The notes: generated by a model from the sequence alone, not told the origin. Positions 9,426-19,600 are shown, counted from the first letter of the stretch. The stretch: 64,000 bases of DNA from an uncultured Saprospiraceae bacterium (GCA_938015435.1 CALLPN010000003.1:248001-312000); one strand, 5' to 3'. Numbers and translations: made by a program.

Positions 9426-10913
9426 CTACTTTCCTTCGTACACAAAAGGAATAGTATAATTGATGGTATAGTTTGAATCACCTTCTTCTTCTGGAACCAT
9501 TATTTTTTCGAAGGATAAATAGTTTCTACCTACTTCTAAACTGTCGATTGGAAAGAAACAGAGCATTCCCTTTTCTCCATTATTGGGATGTAAGTAAAAA
9601 TCGCAATCTACTTTAGAAGGGTTCAAACTAGTTTCATTCAGTTTGAATGAAAATGAAGACTGTATGATATCTTTAATTTCTTTTAGTTCATTGGTGGCAA
9701 TTCTTCTCTCCTTATTAACGCGATCCTTTTCGAGTTTCAGAATGGCATTAACACCTTTTATCTTATCATCCTTATACAGAATACCAATGGAGTCTACAGC
9801 ACTATCCCAAGAAGCGCTCCTCAAATCTTTTTCATCATTATCTGAACTGCTAAGTTCTAATATGAGCCCTTTTTTTCTTATCTTATGAAGGTTAGATTTT
9901 TGTTGAGATATTAATCTATCATCAGATCCTAGCCCTTTAACAAATACTTCAAAAATACTTCCGCTTACCCGCTTGGAAGGTATACTAATCAAATTGATCC
10001 AAGCCTTATCTTTTCGATCAGAGAATTCATCATCGTAATTATTATTGTTGTAAATGTATTTATCATTAGAACTTACATTTCTGTCTATTCGATCAATAAT
10101 AGGATAAAATTCTAGTTGATTTATTTCAAATTCACTTAAGCTAAGAATGATTAAGAAATATGGAATAATCATCACGAAAAATACTTTCGTAAACTTAGTA
10201 TCTAAAAAGTTTAAAGCTATGGGTCTCCATAAAAATGAAAAGGTAAACAGGCCTACGTATCTATATATCCAATAGAATATTGCTGAAAAGTGTTTTTGTT
10301 TAATTCTTTTTAATAAACCTAAAGTCACAAAGTCAAAAGCTATTATTAGTCCCAATAAGGAATGGAAAATAGTAATTGTCTTAGGTAAAAATCCATTGAT
10401 GTTGTTAGTGATGAAATAATAGACAAACGCAAAAATGGTCATCAAGTAGATGAAGCAAGAAAATGAAATAAAGAACAGAAGAAAAGTATATGAAAAAATA
10501 GTGCTTGCAAGTTTTTCTAACTTTTCTATATATCTATCGAAGGATCCTATTTTTTTTTGATAAAAACCATTAATCCGAGGACTGTAATTTAATTTGTCAT
10601 AATCAATGTCGCCAGATACATATCGTAGTCCAATAGCACCTATCCATAAGCCTCTGATAAAAACGTGTACCAATAAGTTGGTTGTAGATATCATTATACC
10701 TACGCGTATTACGATCAAAGCAAACATGATTAATACAGTATACCATTCTCCTGAATAGAATACATTATCATCAATTCCATTCATGTAATCATTAGCAGAA
10801 AATAATCCATAAATAGCAAAACCTGAAATGATAAGTTCTAATTGCCAGCTTTCTTGTTGAAGTTTTTCTAACCACTCAGCAAAAACATTACTACTAGATT
10901 TTTTTTCATTCAT
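9426..10913 (-). CDS. Multi-spanning membrane protein of unknown function
   Basis: The 495-residue protein has an N-terminal membrane half and a soluble C-terminal half. Hydrophobic segments are visible near residues 26-45, 60-80, 83-100, 140-170, 190-210 and 220-262. From about 270 on it is hydrophilic and charged, with Lys/Asp/Ser-rich stretches (SSSDNDEKDLRSASWDSAVDS), and ends in a probable beta-rich tail. I recognise no known domain. It lies 38 bp after the propeller lipoprotein gene and 70 bp before the exonuclease gene on the same strand, so co-transcription is likely. Whether it works with the lipoprotein or LpxH is open. Confidence 0.6.
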   Translation of the reverse strand: MNEKKSSSNVFAEWLEKLQQESWQLELIISGFAIYGLFSANDYMNGIDDNVFYSGEWYTVLIMFALIVIRVGIMISTTNLLVHVFIRGLWIGAIGLRYVSGDIDYDKLNYSPRINGFYQKKIGSFDRYIEKLEKLASTIFSYTFLLFFISFSCFIYLMTIFAFVYYFITNNINGFLPKTITIFHSLLGLIIAFDFVTLGLLKRIKQKHFSAIFYWIYRYVGLFTFSFLWRPIALNFLDTKFTKVFFVMIIPYFLIILSLSEFEINQLEFYPIIDRIDRNVSSNDKYIYNNNNYDDEFSDRKDKAWINLISIPSKRVSGSIFEVFVKGLGSDDRLISQQKSNLHKIRKKGLILELSSSDNDEKDLRSASWDSAVDSIGILYKDDKIKGVNAILKLEKDRVNKERRIATNELKEIKDIIQSSFSFKLNETSLNPSKVDCDFYLHPNNGEKGMLCFFPIDSLEVGRNYLSFEKIMVPEEEGDSNYTINYTIPFVYEGK

Positions 10914-10951
10914 ATTTTTGGATGGATTACTGTAGTAACAAAATTCAATTA

Positions 10952-11767
10952 CTATTTTCTAAATCTACGATCTATACCATCTGCATAGATGTAGTAGATT
11001 GATCTAGGACTTATAAGTACATTTAAAATTCCCGTTCGATTTTCAAGAGGGATTATTTTTTCTTCAAGTAACCTTATAGTGTATGCTTTGATACTATTAT
11101 CTTGGTAGACGTATATGTTTTTACCATCAGTCTGAAAACTCTTAATATCTTTGATAGGTAACACTTTTAGATATTGTCCTAGGTTATCAAATATGATGAT
11201 ACCATACTGTTGGTCATGGATAAAAATTTTATTATCACGCTCTACTATTTTAATAGGATTGAGATCTTCCAGTCGATAGTCGTTAAGATTATTTGTACTC
11301 AGTTTTATCTTACCTGCGTCGTTGATTTTTAGTATTTGATTTTTCGAGGGATCGTAGAGCCAGATGTTGCCATCGTTAGATGATGCTATGGTGGTTACAT
11401 CATTATAACCCCAGTCTTGTAGATTGGATTTTCTGATGAGAGCTAAGGTATTATCAAGGTAGCTAATGATGCCGTAGTCGCCATGATATACTAATGCTTT
11501 TAATGGATTGTTAACATCTACATGTTGTATAGCTCCAAGTGTATTGTCCGCGTATTTATAGAGTACTTCTAGATCTTGATTGTATCTTGTTAGCGTTCCT
11601 TTTTGATCTACGATATGTAGTTGGTCCAGATTATCGAGATAAACATTATCTATTGCTACATTGATATTTCGGGTATTAGATAGACTGATGGGCTTGGATA
11701 TTTCTTTGATGCTACCGCAAGAAAATAAATTGAAAAAAACCAGGAATATGATACATCTACTAACCAT
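10952..11767 (-). CDS. Propeller-like lipoprotein of unknown function
   Basis: The start at ATG 11767 is chosen because it gives a clean lipoprotein signal (MVSRCIIFLVFFNLFSC, with Cys17 after LFS) and a normal 8-bp overlap with the end of lpxH; the longer frame to 11830 would run deep into lpxH. The 271-residue protein contains repeated beta-rich units with patterns such as LDQLHIVDQKGTLTRYNQDL and NIWLYDPSKNQILKINDAGK, which suggest a six-bladed beta-propeller of the NHL or YncE type. It would sit on a membrane facing the periplasm. Its partner or ligand is unknown. Confidence 0.65.
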   Translation of the reverse strand: MVSRCIIFLVFFNLFSCGSIKEISKPISLSNTRNINVAIDNVYLDNLDQLHIVDQKGTLTRYNQDLEVLYKYADNTLGAIQHVDVNNPLKALVYHGDYGIISYLDNTLALIRKSNLQDWGYNDVTTIASSNDGNIWLYDPSKNQILKINDAGKIKLSTNNLNDYRLEDLNPIKIVERDNKIFIHDQQYGIIIFDNLGQYLKVLPIKDIKSFQTDGKNIYVYQDNSIKAYTIRLLEEKIIPLENRTGILNVLISPRSIYYIYADGIDRRFRK

Positions 11768-12527
11768 AAATTTTTTGATTATTGGTTTCAAAAAACTCAA
11801 TTCTAAGCTTACCATTTTCCATCTTTCCATAAGAGTAATGATGAAGCCAATCTCCTATATTGACATATTCACCGCCATTCGCTAATTGATACTGTATCGG
11901 TAGGTGTCTATGACCCATGATGTAATAATCTATATCTTCATGAGTCTTGACATGGTCCTGTGCATATTGCAGTGTCCACTCTTTTTCTACATTGAAGTTC
12001 TTTTCTTCTTCACTAGTCATCGCTCTACTTGAATGACTAAACTGTTTCATAATCCACAATCCAGTATTAGGGTGTATCCTAGCATAGAGCCATTTACATA
12101 GTCCATTGTCAAATACTTTTTTGATCACTTTATAGCCATAGTCTCCAGGTCCTAGACCATCACCATGTGCCATAAATACCTTTTTGCCTTGGATCGTTTT
12201 TACGATAGGTTCTCTATAGATAGGTATTCCATATTCATCTTCCATGTATCTAAACATCCACATGTCATGATTGCCTGTGAAGTAGTACATAGGTATGCCA
12301 GCATCTCTAAGGTCTCTAATTTTTCCAAACAGTCGAGAAAACCCTTTTGGAATCACACTGCCATACTCAAACCAATAATCGAATATATCACCTAGTAGAT
12401 ATATCTCTTCTGCGGAGTCGGCGATCTGATCCATCCAGCGGACTATCTTTTGCTCTCGAGTAATACTATCATCTGCTGCGGCCACACCTAAGTGAAAGTC
12501 AGAAGCGAAATAGGTTTGTTTGGGCAT
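11760..12527 (-). CDS. lpxH: UDP-2,3-diacylglucosamine diphosphatase (LpxH-like)
   Basis: This is a 255-residue calcineurin-like metallophosphoesterase with all five metal motifs: Asp10-x-His12, GD at 46-47 (LLGDIFDYWFE), Gly-Asn86-His87-Asp88, HGD at 121-123, and GHRH at 205-208. The DIFDYWFE spacing and the HGDGLGPGDYGYK segment match the LpxH branch in Bacteroidota, which removes UMP from UDP-2,3-diacylglucosamine to give lipid X in lipid A synthesis. It is cytoplasmic and membrane-associated. It begins 50 bp after the 3-HAO gene and overlaps the following lipoprotein gene by 8 bp. A general phosphoesterase role is the only real alternative. Confidence 0.85.
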   Translation of the reverse strand: MPKQTYFASDFHLGVAAADDSITREQKIVRWMDQIADSAEEIYLLGDIFDYWFEYGSVIPKGFSRLFGKIRDLRDAGIPMYYFTGNHDMWMFRYMEDEYGIPIYREPIVKTIQGKKVFMAHGDGLGPGDYGYKVIKKVFDNGLCKWLYARIHPNTGLWIMKQFSHSSRAMTSEEEKNFNVEKEWTLQYAQDHVKTHEDIDYYIMGHRHLPIQYQLANGGEYVNIGDWLHHYSYGKMENGKLRIEFFETNNQKIYG

Positions 12528-12577
12528 TTATATAATTTGAAATTCTATAGCTTGTTTTTCGATTGGATTAATAAGGA

Positions 12578-13108
12578 TTAATCTACAAATCTACTATCCA
12601 CTTCCATAACGCTTTTGCATTCTGGACAAGTACGTTTTTCTTCAGAAGCATAATACTCTCTGAATCTAGGTTGGAAATCTTTTTCGACATTAGTCAATTG
12701 AAAATATGTATCGTGCAGTTTGTTATTACAATTATCACAGAACCACATCAGTCCATCTTTCATACTTGAGTCTCGCTTAAGTTCTATTACTAGACCTATT
12801 GATTTGTCTGACCTTATAGGTGAGTGAGGTACTTTGGCAGGTAGCAAAAACATTTCTCCTTCCTTGATCGGTACATCTACAGGTTTACCATCTATTTGTA
12901 TACGTACTATGATATCACCTTCTAGCTGATAGAATAGTTCTTCAGTTTCATTGTAATGATAATCCTTACGTGCATTGGGTCCAGCTACGATCATAACGAT
13001 ATAATCTCCAGCATCTCTATACAGATTTCTGTTTCCTACGGGTGGTTTGAGGTCGTCTCTATTCTCGTCGATCCACTTCTGTAAGTTGAATGGCTTAGGT
13101 ATAGTCAT
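12578..13108 (-). CDS. nbaC: 3-hydroxyanthranilate 3,4-dioxygenase
   Basis: From ATG 13108 the protein has 176 residues, matching the bacterial family. The cupin iron ligands are His51, Glu57 and His95; Arg47 and Arg99 sit where substrate-binding arginines are known. The C-terminal rubredoxin-like site has Cys124, Cys127, Cys161 and Cys164, as in the two-iron bacterial form. It opens the ring of 3-hydroxyanthranilate with O2 to 2-amino-3-carboxymuconate semialdehyde, the precursor of quinolinate and NAD. The frame stays open for 74 more codons upstream, but that part has no family similarity. Kmo, two enzymatic steps earlier, is encoded upstream on the same strand. Confidence 0.93.
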   Translation of the reverse strand: MTIPKPFNLQKWIDENRDDLKPPVGNRNLYRDAGDYIVMIVAGPNARKDYHYNETEELFYQLEGDIIVRIQIDGKPVDVPIKEGEMFLLPAKVPHSPIRSDKSIGLVIELKRDSSMKDGLMWFCDNCNNKLHDTYFQLTNVEKDFQPRFREYYASEEKRTCPECKSVMEVDSRFVD

Positions 13109-13164
13109 GTTGTTCTTTTTTTGCTTGTTGGCTAAGATAGTAAATATTAGAAAATAGTCAGAAG

Positions 13165-13343
13165 TTAAATGAATGATGATGCTCTTAGACCTACGTAGTA
13201 TATAAGAGTTCTCATTGCAATTATACCTAGCAGTGCTATCGACAAAACACGCGATTGGGCTTTTCTTTCTTTCGAGCCAAGCCAAAGAAAACTGTAGGTA
13301 GACAAAGTAATATTGGAGGTGTAATCTCAATAATGAAGACCAT
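13165..13343 (-). pseudogene. Possible frameshifted small two-helix membrane protein
   Basis: Between kmo and the dioxygenase gene, an ATG at 13343 (24 bp after the kmo stop) opens a 35-codon frame, MVFIIEITPPILLCLPTVFF then GLARKKEKPNR, ending at 13236. In the -1 frame the sequence continues as RVLSIALLGIIAMRTLIYYV to a TAA at 13165. Joined, the halves make about 58 residues: hydrophobic helix, basic loop, hydrophobic helix. This could be a small membrane protein broken by one lost base, a programmed -1 shift, or chance. No family is recognised. Confidence 0.3.
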
Positions 13344-13367
13344 TGTCTAACCTAAAATTGTTATTAT

Positions 13368-14726
13368 TTACATCCTCTCTGCAACATACTCGTTTACTTC
13401 TTTGAGTATTGGTCCTAGTGCTACTTCTGTCGGGTTATCTACAGCTTTAGCGATATTGTAGAGGACTTTATTTTGTAGTCGACCCTGCTTCATAGCGATG
13501 TGATAAGGCACATCTGCGCGGAAGGTTACTAAGCTATATTTACTATAATAATCCAACTCGGCTTCCAACCTAAGTTCTATCTGACGCTTAACATTGAAAA
13601 CTGGATCAGCGGTAGCATCACGCATCTCGTAAAAATTATCTTCCGCGAGATCCGCTATGGCATCTGCATCTACTTTACGTTGCTCTTGGTATGCTGGTAA
13701 TATCTTATCCCAGTCATGGTCATGATCTTGTATCAATTGGTCGAGAACTACACAATCTTCCAAGGCGCAATTCATTCCTTGACCGTAGAACGGAACGATG
13801 GCATGAGCACTATCACCTAGAAGTACAGTACGATTATATTTCCAAGGGTAACATTTTATGGTACCTAACGAAGCCGTTGGATTAGTACGAAATTGTTCTA
13901 GTAGATCAGGAATATGCACAGTTGCGTCTGCAAAATTTTCTTCCATAAACTCTGTGATCAATTCATCCGTATCTAAGCGATCCATTCCCACTGGCCCTTC
14001 AAAAGGCGTAAACATAGTAAGCGTAAAACTTCCATCAAGATTAGGTAGTGCAATCATCATATGCCCTTTACGAGGCCAGATATGTAATGCGTGCTTTTCT
14101 ATTTTCCATCCTCCATCAGCAGTAGGAGGGATATGTAGTTCTTTATAGCCAGTACTCAGCCATTTTTGTTGGAAGTCAAACCTCAATCGACTGCTTTGCT
14201 TCTGGAGTGTTCTCCTTACGGCAGATCCTGCACCGTCAGATCCAAATATGACATCGTATTCTTTAGTTGATTCATGACCATCGATGCTTACTGTTAGAGA
14301 TGTGGAATTGATATCTACTGTCTTTACGTTGGCTTCGAAGTATAGGTTGATATTGTCGCTCTTTTCAGCTTCATCCAGCAAAGTCATATTGAGTCCACCG
14401 CGAGATACACTGTTGATATATTCTCCATTTCGACCGCTATAAGAGTACATGGCATTCTCTCCATCAGAAGGGTGAATCATACGGCCATGCATAGGTATAA
14501 TTTCGGCGGATACTTGATCTCTGAGACCTATCATATCTAGGGCCTTAAGACCTCTATCAGATAACGCTAAATTAATCGACCTTCCGGCTGAGATGTCGGT
14601 TTTTCTCAGGTCTGTACGTCTTTCGTAGAGGTCTATTTGGTATCCATACTCAGCTAATCTAATGGCCATCATGGTACCACAAAGTCCTGCTCCAGCTATT
14701 GCTATCTTTCCTCTATTTTTCGTCAT
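13368..14726 (-). CDS. kmo: Kynurenine 3-monooxygenase
   Basis: This is a 452-residue FAD monooxygenase of the PHBH fold. The dinucleotide motif GAGLCG is at 12-17, ERR at the end of the second strand at 35-37, a DG motif at about 163-165 (FGSDGAGS), and the GD motif at 304-305 in LLGDSAHAIVPFYGQGMN, whose VPFYGQGMN tail is the KMO signature. The C-terminus is probably membrane-associated. It hydroxylates kynurenine to 3-hydroxykynurenine with NADPH and O2. Its ATG overlaps the rsmG stop by one base. Kynureninase, needed between this enzyme and the dioxygenase, is not in the window. Confidence 0.93.
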   Translation of the reverse strand: MTKNRGKIAIAGAGLCGTMMAIRLAEYGYQIDLYERRTDLRKTDISAGRSINLALSDRGLKALDMIGLRDQVSAEIIPMHGRMIHPSDGENAMYSYSGRNGEYINSVSRGGLNMTLLDEAEKSDNINLYFEANVKTVDINSTSLTVSIDGHESTKEYDVIFGSDGAGSAVRRTLQKQSSRLRFDFQQKWLSTGYKELHIPPTADGGWKIEKHALHIWPRKGHMMIALPNLDGSFTLTMFTPFEGPVGMDRLDTDELITEFMEENFADATVHIPDLLEQFRTNPTASLGTIKCYPWKYNRTVLLGDSAHAIVPFYGQGMNCALEDCVVLDQLIQDHDHDWDKILPAYQEQRKVDADAIADLAEDNFYEMRDATADPVFNVKRQIELRLEAELDYYSKYSLVTFRADVPYHIAMKQGRLQNKVLYNIAKAVDNPTEVALGPILKEVNEYVAERM

Positions 14727-15352
14727 TAGTGTTGGATATATATTACAAACTTCTCGCTATAATATTCTTCTTCGAATATATCTTTAATAGGATACACTTC
14801 AGAATACACTTTGTTGGTGGTTTGAGCGATTTCTTCTTTTACCATTCCTCCTTTTAGGGCTATAATTCCATTAGGAAATGAGTTTTTATGATTTTCATGG
14901 ATCAAATTATGAGTCCAGTTGACCAATTTCTCTACCAATGCCACAGCTCTAGTAATTACAAAGTCATATTTCATCTTATGCTCCTCAGCTCTTACATGTA
15001 TACCCTTGGCATTATTCAAGCCTATCGCTTGAGCGACTTCATTCACTACTAGTATTTTCTTTCGGGTACCGTCTATAAGTGTAAACTGTACATCAGGAAA
15101 TAAAATGGCCATCGGAATCCCAGGAAATCCACCACCACAGCCTAAGTCTAGAACTTTTGACCCCTTTTTGAATTTCATAACCTTGGCTATCGCCAAAGAA
15201 TGTAAAACGTGGTGTAGGTAGATGTTTTCAATATCCTTACGTGAGATCACATTGATCTTATCATTCCACTCCTTATATAAGTCGCCTAGTTGGGCAAACT
15301 GTTCTATCTGAGTCTCTGTCAGATCAGGAAAGTATTTAAGTATTAACTCCAA
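14726..15352 (-). CDS. rsmG: 16S rRNA (guanine527-N7)-methyltransferase RsmG
   Basis: The protein has 208 residues, normal for RsmG. The SAM motif KVLDLGCGGGFPGIP lies at 66-80, and the early EWNDKINVISRKDIENIYLHHVLHSL segment is diagnostic. It methylates N7 of G527 in the 530 loop of 16S rRNA; loss gives low-level streptomycin resistance in other bacteria. Translation begins at TTG 15352: the family-typical N-terminus MELILKYFPDLTETQ starts exactly there and no ATG is available. It overlaps the upstream glycosyltransferase gene by 10 bp and kmo by one base, so the three are translationally linked. Confidence 0.95.
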   Translation of the reverse strand: MELILKYFPDLTETQIEQFAQLGDLYKEWNDKINVISRKDIENIYLHHVLHSLAIAKVMKFKKGSKVLDLGCGGGFPGIPMAILFPDVQFTLIDGTRKKILVVNEVAQAIGLNNAKGIHVRAEEHKMKYDFVITRAVALVEKLVNWTHNLIHENHKNSFPNGIIALKGGMVKEEIAQTTNKVYSEVYPIKDIFEEEYYSEKFVIYIQH

Positions 15353-16425
15353 GTATTCTGTTTTTTGATAAAAGTAAAAGGAATCATAATGATGTAATAC
15401 ATCGCCATAACTATATCATACACTGGAAATAGTAACCACAGATCCATGCAATGAAGTTTCTTACAAATCGGATATTGGATAATTATCATCAATATCCAGT
15501 ATGCAAGTAATGGTACTAGCCAAATACTAGACTGCGAAAATAACAGAATCAAGGCTGATATATACAATCCCATCTGAGCTATTGACGACAATCCTAAAAG
15601 TATCTTATCTGACCACCTATATCTGTGCGAACTAGAGATATGACGTGTCTTTTGTCTGATGAATGATTTCAGAGTCTCTTTGCCTGGACTGTAGACAAAA
15701 GAACCTGGTTCTAGACAAATGGTAGTATTATCGGAATTAGCGGCAAAGTTGATGAGTAGATCATCGTCACCTGATGCTATATCGGTATGACTAGTAAACC
15801 CACCAGCACTGTCAAATATACTCCGATGATACATTAAATTACGGCCAACACCCATATATGGTCTGCCAGCCAGTGCAAATGAAAGGTACTGTAAAGCAGT
15901 GTAGTAAGTTTCATATCTAGCAAACTTACCTACCAGAGTATCAGATTTATTTAAAGGTGCGTAGCCTAAGACTATCTTATGATTTTCTGAATACCTTCCC
16001 ATAGTCGATGCCCAATGTTTTGGAACTATACAGTCGGCATCTGTCATGAGGAGCCAATCTTTTGTGGCTGTGTTGATGCCTTTTGTTAATGCTAGTTTCT
16101 TGCCGTCATGAGAGATATCATTTTTAACAACAATACTATTATCGTTTGATAGTTTGTTCAACTGCATATACGTATCATCCGTAGACATATCATCTACCAA
16201 TACGAGTTCTAGATTATTAGTCGATTGATTGGTCAGTCCTTTTAGGGATTGGGTCACATTTTCGATTTCGTTATGATAGCAAACGACAATACTTATGTCA
16301 TTTGTCTTTGACTTACTCTTGTCGTGAGGTGACATTCTATAGACCGATAGTCTAAAGTAGTAGCAAATAGCAAAGATTAGCTTAACTGCAATGAAGAAAA
16401 GAAAAATGAAATACAATTTCGGCAT
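15343..16425 (-). CDS. Membrane-bound family 2 glycosyltransferase
   Basis: The 360-residue protein starts with a membrane helix (about 2-21), then a GT-A domain: VVCYHNE near 47-53, LVLVDDMSTDDT near 73-84, DGKKLALTKG, and the DxD-like TDADC near 120. GDDDLLINFAA and the RQKTRH motif (QxxRW-like) follow, as in processive enzymes, and two to three C-terminal helices end the protein at about 278-345. It likely transfers a sugar to a lipid or growing chain at the inner membrane. It leads the minus-strand run into rsmG and kmo and is divergent from porU2. Acceptor and sugar are unknown. Confidence 0.85.
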   Translation of the reverse strand: MPKLYFIFLFFIAVKLIFAICYYFRLSVYRMSPHDKSKSKTNDISIVVCYHNEIENVTQSLKGLTNQSTNNLELVLVDDMSTDDTYMQLNKLSNDNSIVVKNDISHDGKKLALTKGINTATKDWLLMTDADCIVPKHWASTMGRYSENHKIVLGYAPLNKSDTLVGKFARYETYYTALQYLSFALAGRPYMGVGRNLMYHRSIFDSAGGFTSHTDIASGDDDLLINFAANSDNTTICLEPGSFVYSPGKETLKSFIRQKTRHISSSHRYRWSDKILLGLSSIAQMGLYISALILLFSQSSIWLVPLLAYWILMIIIQYPICKKLHCMDLWLLFPVYDIVMAMYYIIMIPFTFIKKQNTWS

Positions 16426-16529
16426 ATGGTAATCAGAAGTATCGTATTAAAACATGACTAGTATTGGCAAATAGACCATTTGTTTAATAGAGTTGATAAT
16501 TTAAATGCCAATATATACGTTAAAAAGCA

Positions 16530-16546
16530 TTAATAAGGCTTATTAA
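16530..16546. promoter_or_regulatory. 17-bp palindrome between divergent genes
   Basis: TTAATAAG and CTTATTAA form perfect 8-bp arms around one central G. It lies about 105 bp upstream of the glycosyltransferase start and 38 bp before the porU2 -7 box, in the only intergenic space between two divergent transcription units. It could be an operator; no regulator is known for it. Confidence 0.35.
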
Positions 16547-16583
16547 GTCATGCAAGATACATGTTTTATACAGTAGGATTTAT

Positions 16584-16591
16584 TAAATTTG
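16584..16591 (+). promoter_or_regulatory. Candidate -7 box for porU2
   Basis: TAAATTTG matches the Bacteroidota -7 consensus TAnnTTTG exactly and lies 84 bp before the porU2 ATG. The -33 TTG partner is weak, so the promoter call is tentative. Confidence 0.4.
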
Positions 16592-16674
16592 CAATGATCC
16601 AACACGTTAAACAACAATATGTAACATATGTCGTTTTTCTTTAATATGTTTTCAGTAGTACAAGAATCAACACC

Positions 16675-19600
16675 ATGAAAAAGTTAACAAGAATGCAATC
16701 CATGTTATTTACAATTATATTGTCAATTACTGCGACTGTATATACTAATGCGCAGATCGTTATAGGTCAAGATACGCTACTCGGTAACGAGTGGATAGAC
16801 TTCGATCAATCATATTATAAGTTGATGCTTGCAGAAGATGGTCTGTATAGGGTAACTTATGAAGAGTTACAGGCTGCAGGATTACCTTTAGAGTCGTTAA
16901 CGGGTGCTGAGATACAGTTGTTTTACTTTGGCCAAGAGCAATCTATTAGCGTAAGTACTGATGGATTATTGTCTAGTGGAGATTATATAGAATTTGTAGG
17001 TGTCAAGAATCGTGGAGAGTTAGATAAGCATCTTTACAAAGAAGAGTCTGATCAGCTAAACCCTAGATATAGTTTATATACCGATTCGTCAGCGTATTAC
17101 ATTACTTGGGATCAAGGAGTAATTGGAAATAGATTACAAGAACAAACGGTAGATCTTACAGGAAACATTCTTGATTCTGAGCCTTTCTACATGCATGAAG
17201 ATATAGTAGTGTTTGCAGATAGGGTTAATAAACCATCCGAAGCTCAAGATGTTAGATTTTCCCAATATATGCCTGGAGAAGGATATTGTAGCGACCTACA
17301 AGGTACGAATACATATAGTCATACAGTCAGTAATAAATTTGAAGCAGGACCTACTCCGACATTGTCTATTAGGCTTTCTGGAAATAATCTGCTTCATAAG
17401 GTTGATGTCAGTCTTGATAATAACGTAAAACATACTGCGGAATTTGGAAAAAACGAGACTAAACAATTAGATATAGACCTCGATGATAGTGATGTAATTA
17501 ATGGATCTTCAGAAGTAGAAGTAAGAAGTTACGAGTCAACAGCAGATAAAAATACAATAGCAAATAGTGTTTTGAGATATGCCAGAGAATTTGATTTTGA
17601 AAGTATGGATGAATATCAATTTACTCTTTCACCATCAAATGAAGAACGTTACATAGTTATAAAGAACTTTAATATTAATTCGAATCAGATAAATATAATA
17701 GATGTAACAAATGGAATTAGGTATACACCTATTGTCGAAGGTGATGTTATCAAATTATTAATTCCTGAATCGGATAAAGTAAATTCGTACAGAATAAATA
17801 ATACTTCAGCCATTAAGTCTGTAAGTTCTATCGGTGTAACTCTAATGGTGGACTATAGTCAAATGATAGGGGTGCAGTATTTAATGTATACATCTAAGCA
17901 ATTTGATAGAGATGGTAATGATGGAGTAAATTATCTTAGAGCTTATGCGGATCATAGAGCATCTGAAAATGGAGGTTCGTATGTGCCGGCAATTATTTTT
18001 GTAGAAGACTTAGTAAATCAGTTTGGATATGGTGTGTCTAGGCATCCATTAGTTATGAAAAATCACGCAAGATGGGTGTCGGAAAATTGGACTGATGCGA
18101 AGTATAATTTTTTAATTGGCAAAGGTTTAGAATACGCAGCGAGTAGATCTCCTGAGCAACTTAATGATCCGAGTCCTTTAGTTTTAAAAACAATATTGCC
18201 GACATTTGGTTTACCCGGATCTGATAATTCAATGATGGCGAAGAAAGACGATACTCAACCTAGAATCCCTACAGGAAGAATAGCCGTGACTTCTGTTGAA
18301 GGTATCAAAACGTATTATGAAAAAGTAACGACTAGAGAAAATCCAATTAACTATCCTAGTACAATTGAAGGAAGATTGTGGACTAAAAAGATTATTCATC
18401 TTGCCGGTGGCGATGAAAATATTCTTAGTCTAATAGAATCTAGTTTGGATAATATGGGGAATATACTAGTCCAAAATAGATTTGGTGCAGAAGTCACTAC
18501 TTTTAGTAAGCAGAGTTCTGCCAATGTTACTAGTTCTCTACCTTCTCAGATTCTGGAAGCAGTAGACCAAGGAGCATCTATACTATCATTCTTTGGCCAC
18601 TCTTCAGCGGGTACATTTGATTTCAGTATAGAGGAAGCCTCTCAGTATAATAATGGAGGAAGATTACCAGTTTTACTTTCTATGGGATGTTATTCAGGTA
18701 ATATTCATACGGCTAGTAAAGCATTAAGTGAAAACTTTGTACTTGAGCCAGAAGTGGGCTGCATTGCCTTTCTTGCATCTTCTGGATCTGCCTATATTAC
18801 TCCCCAAGGAGATCTGGGTGAAAGGTTTTATCAAGCATTAGGAACGGACGAATTTTATCATGGGACTATAGGTGATATGGTTCATTATTTACTAGAGCTC
18901 AATAACGATGTAGAGAATACTTTTGTATCTCTTAAGACACTCAATGAACAGTTTACCCTTCACGGAGATCCTGCGGTTAGAATACAATCCTATTATGATG
19001 CTGATTATTCAATCGATTATAGTTCTGTGAAGACTAACCCAAGTATAGTAGGACCGGAAGACGCAGAAATAAAACTATATTATGACATAGTTAATCTTGG
19101 AGAAAACACATCTGATTCGATAAATGTAAGAGCAATACAGACACTTCCTGATGGAACAGCAATGGATACTTTTTATCGCCGAGTAAAAGGACCTGGACAC
19201 AGTTATACAGATACTTTTACCATTAAAAATCCGGGCTTAGAAGGCATCGGTGAAAACTGTATTTCGATAGAAGTAAATTATGATGGCTTAGTTGCAGAAG
19301 GTCCATCTCCAGGAGCATCAAACAATAATCTTTTAGGTGCTGTAGAGGGAGAAAATGGTTATTGCTTTTATGTTTTAGATAATTCTGCTAATCCAATATT
19401 CCCAGAAGAGTTCGCTATAGTTAATGGAGTTCAGCCTAAATTGATTGCTTCTACAAGTAATATTTTAGCTGAAGATCGTAAGTATTTCATGGAATTAGAT
19501 ACAACATCTTTATTCAACTCTAACATGAAAGAAACTAAAGTAATTAATGAAGGTGGGGGTTCACTTGTGTGGGAGCCAAATACAGAATTCGTTCCGGGTG

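Noticed and set aside
13109-13330. N-terminal extension of the 3-HAO gene
   Set aside because: The open frame continues 74 codons upstream, but it has no family similarity and the 176-residue form from ATG 13108 matches the known enzyme end to end.
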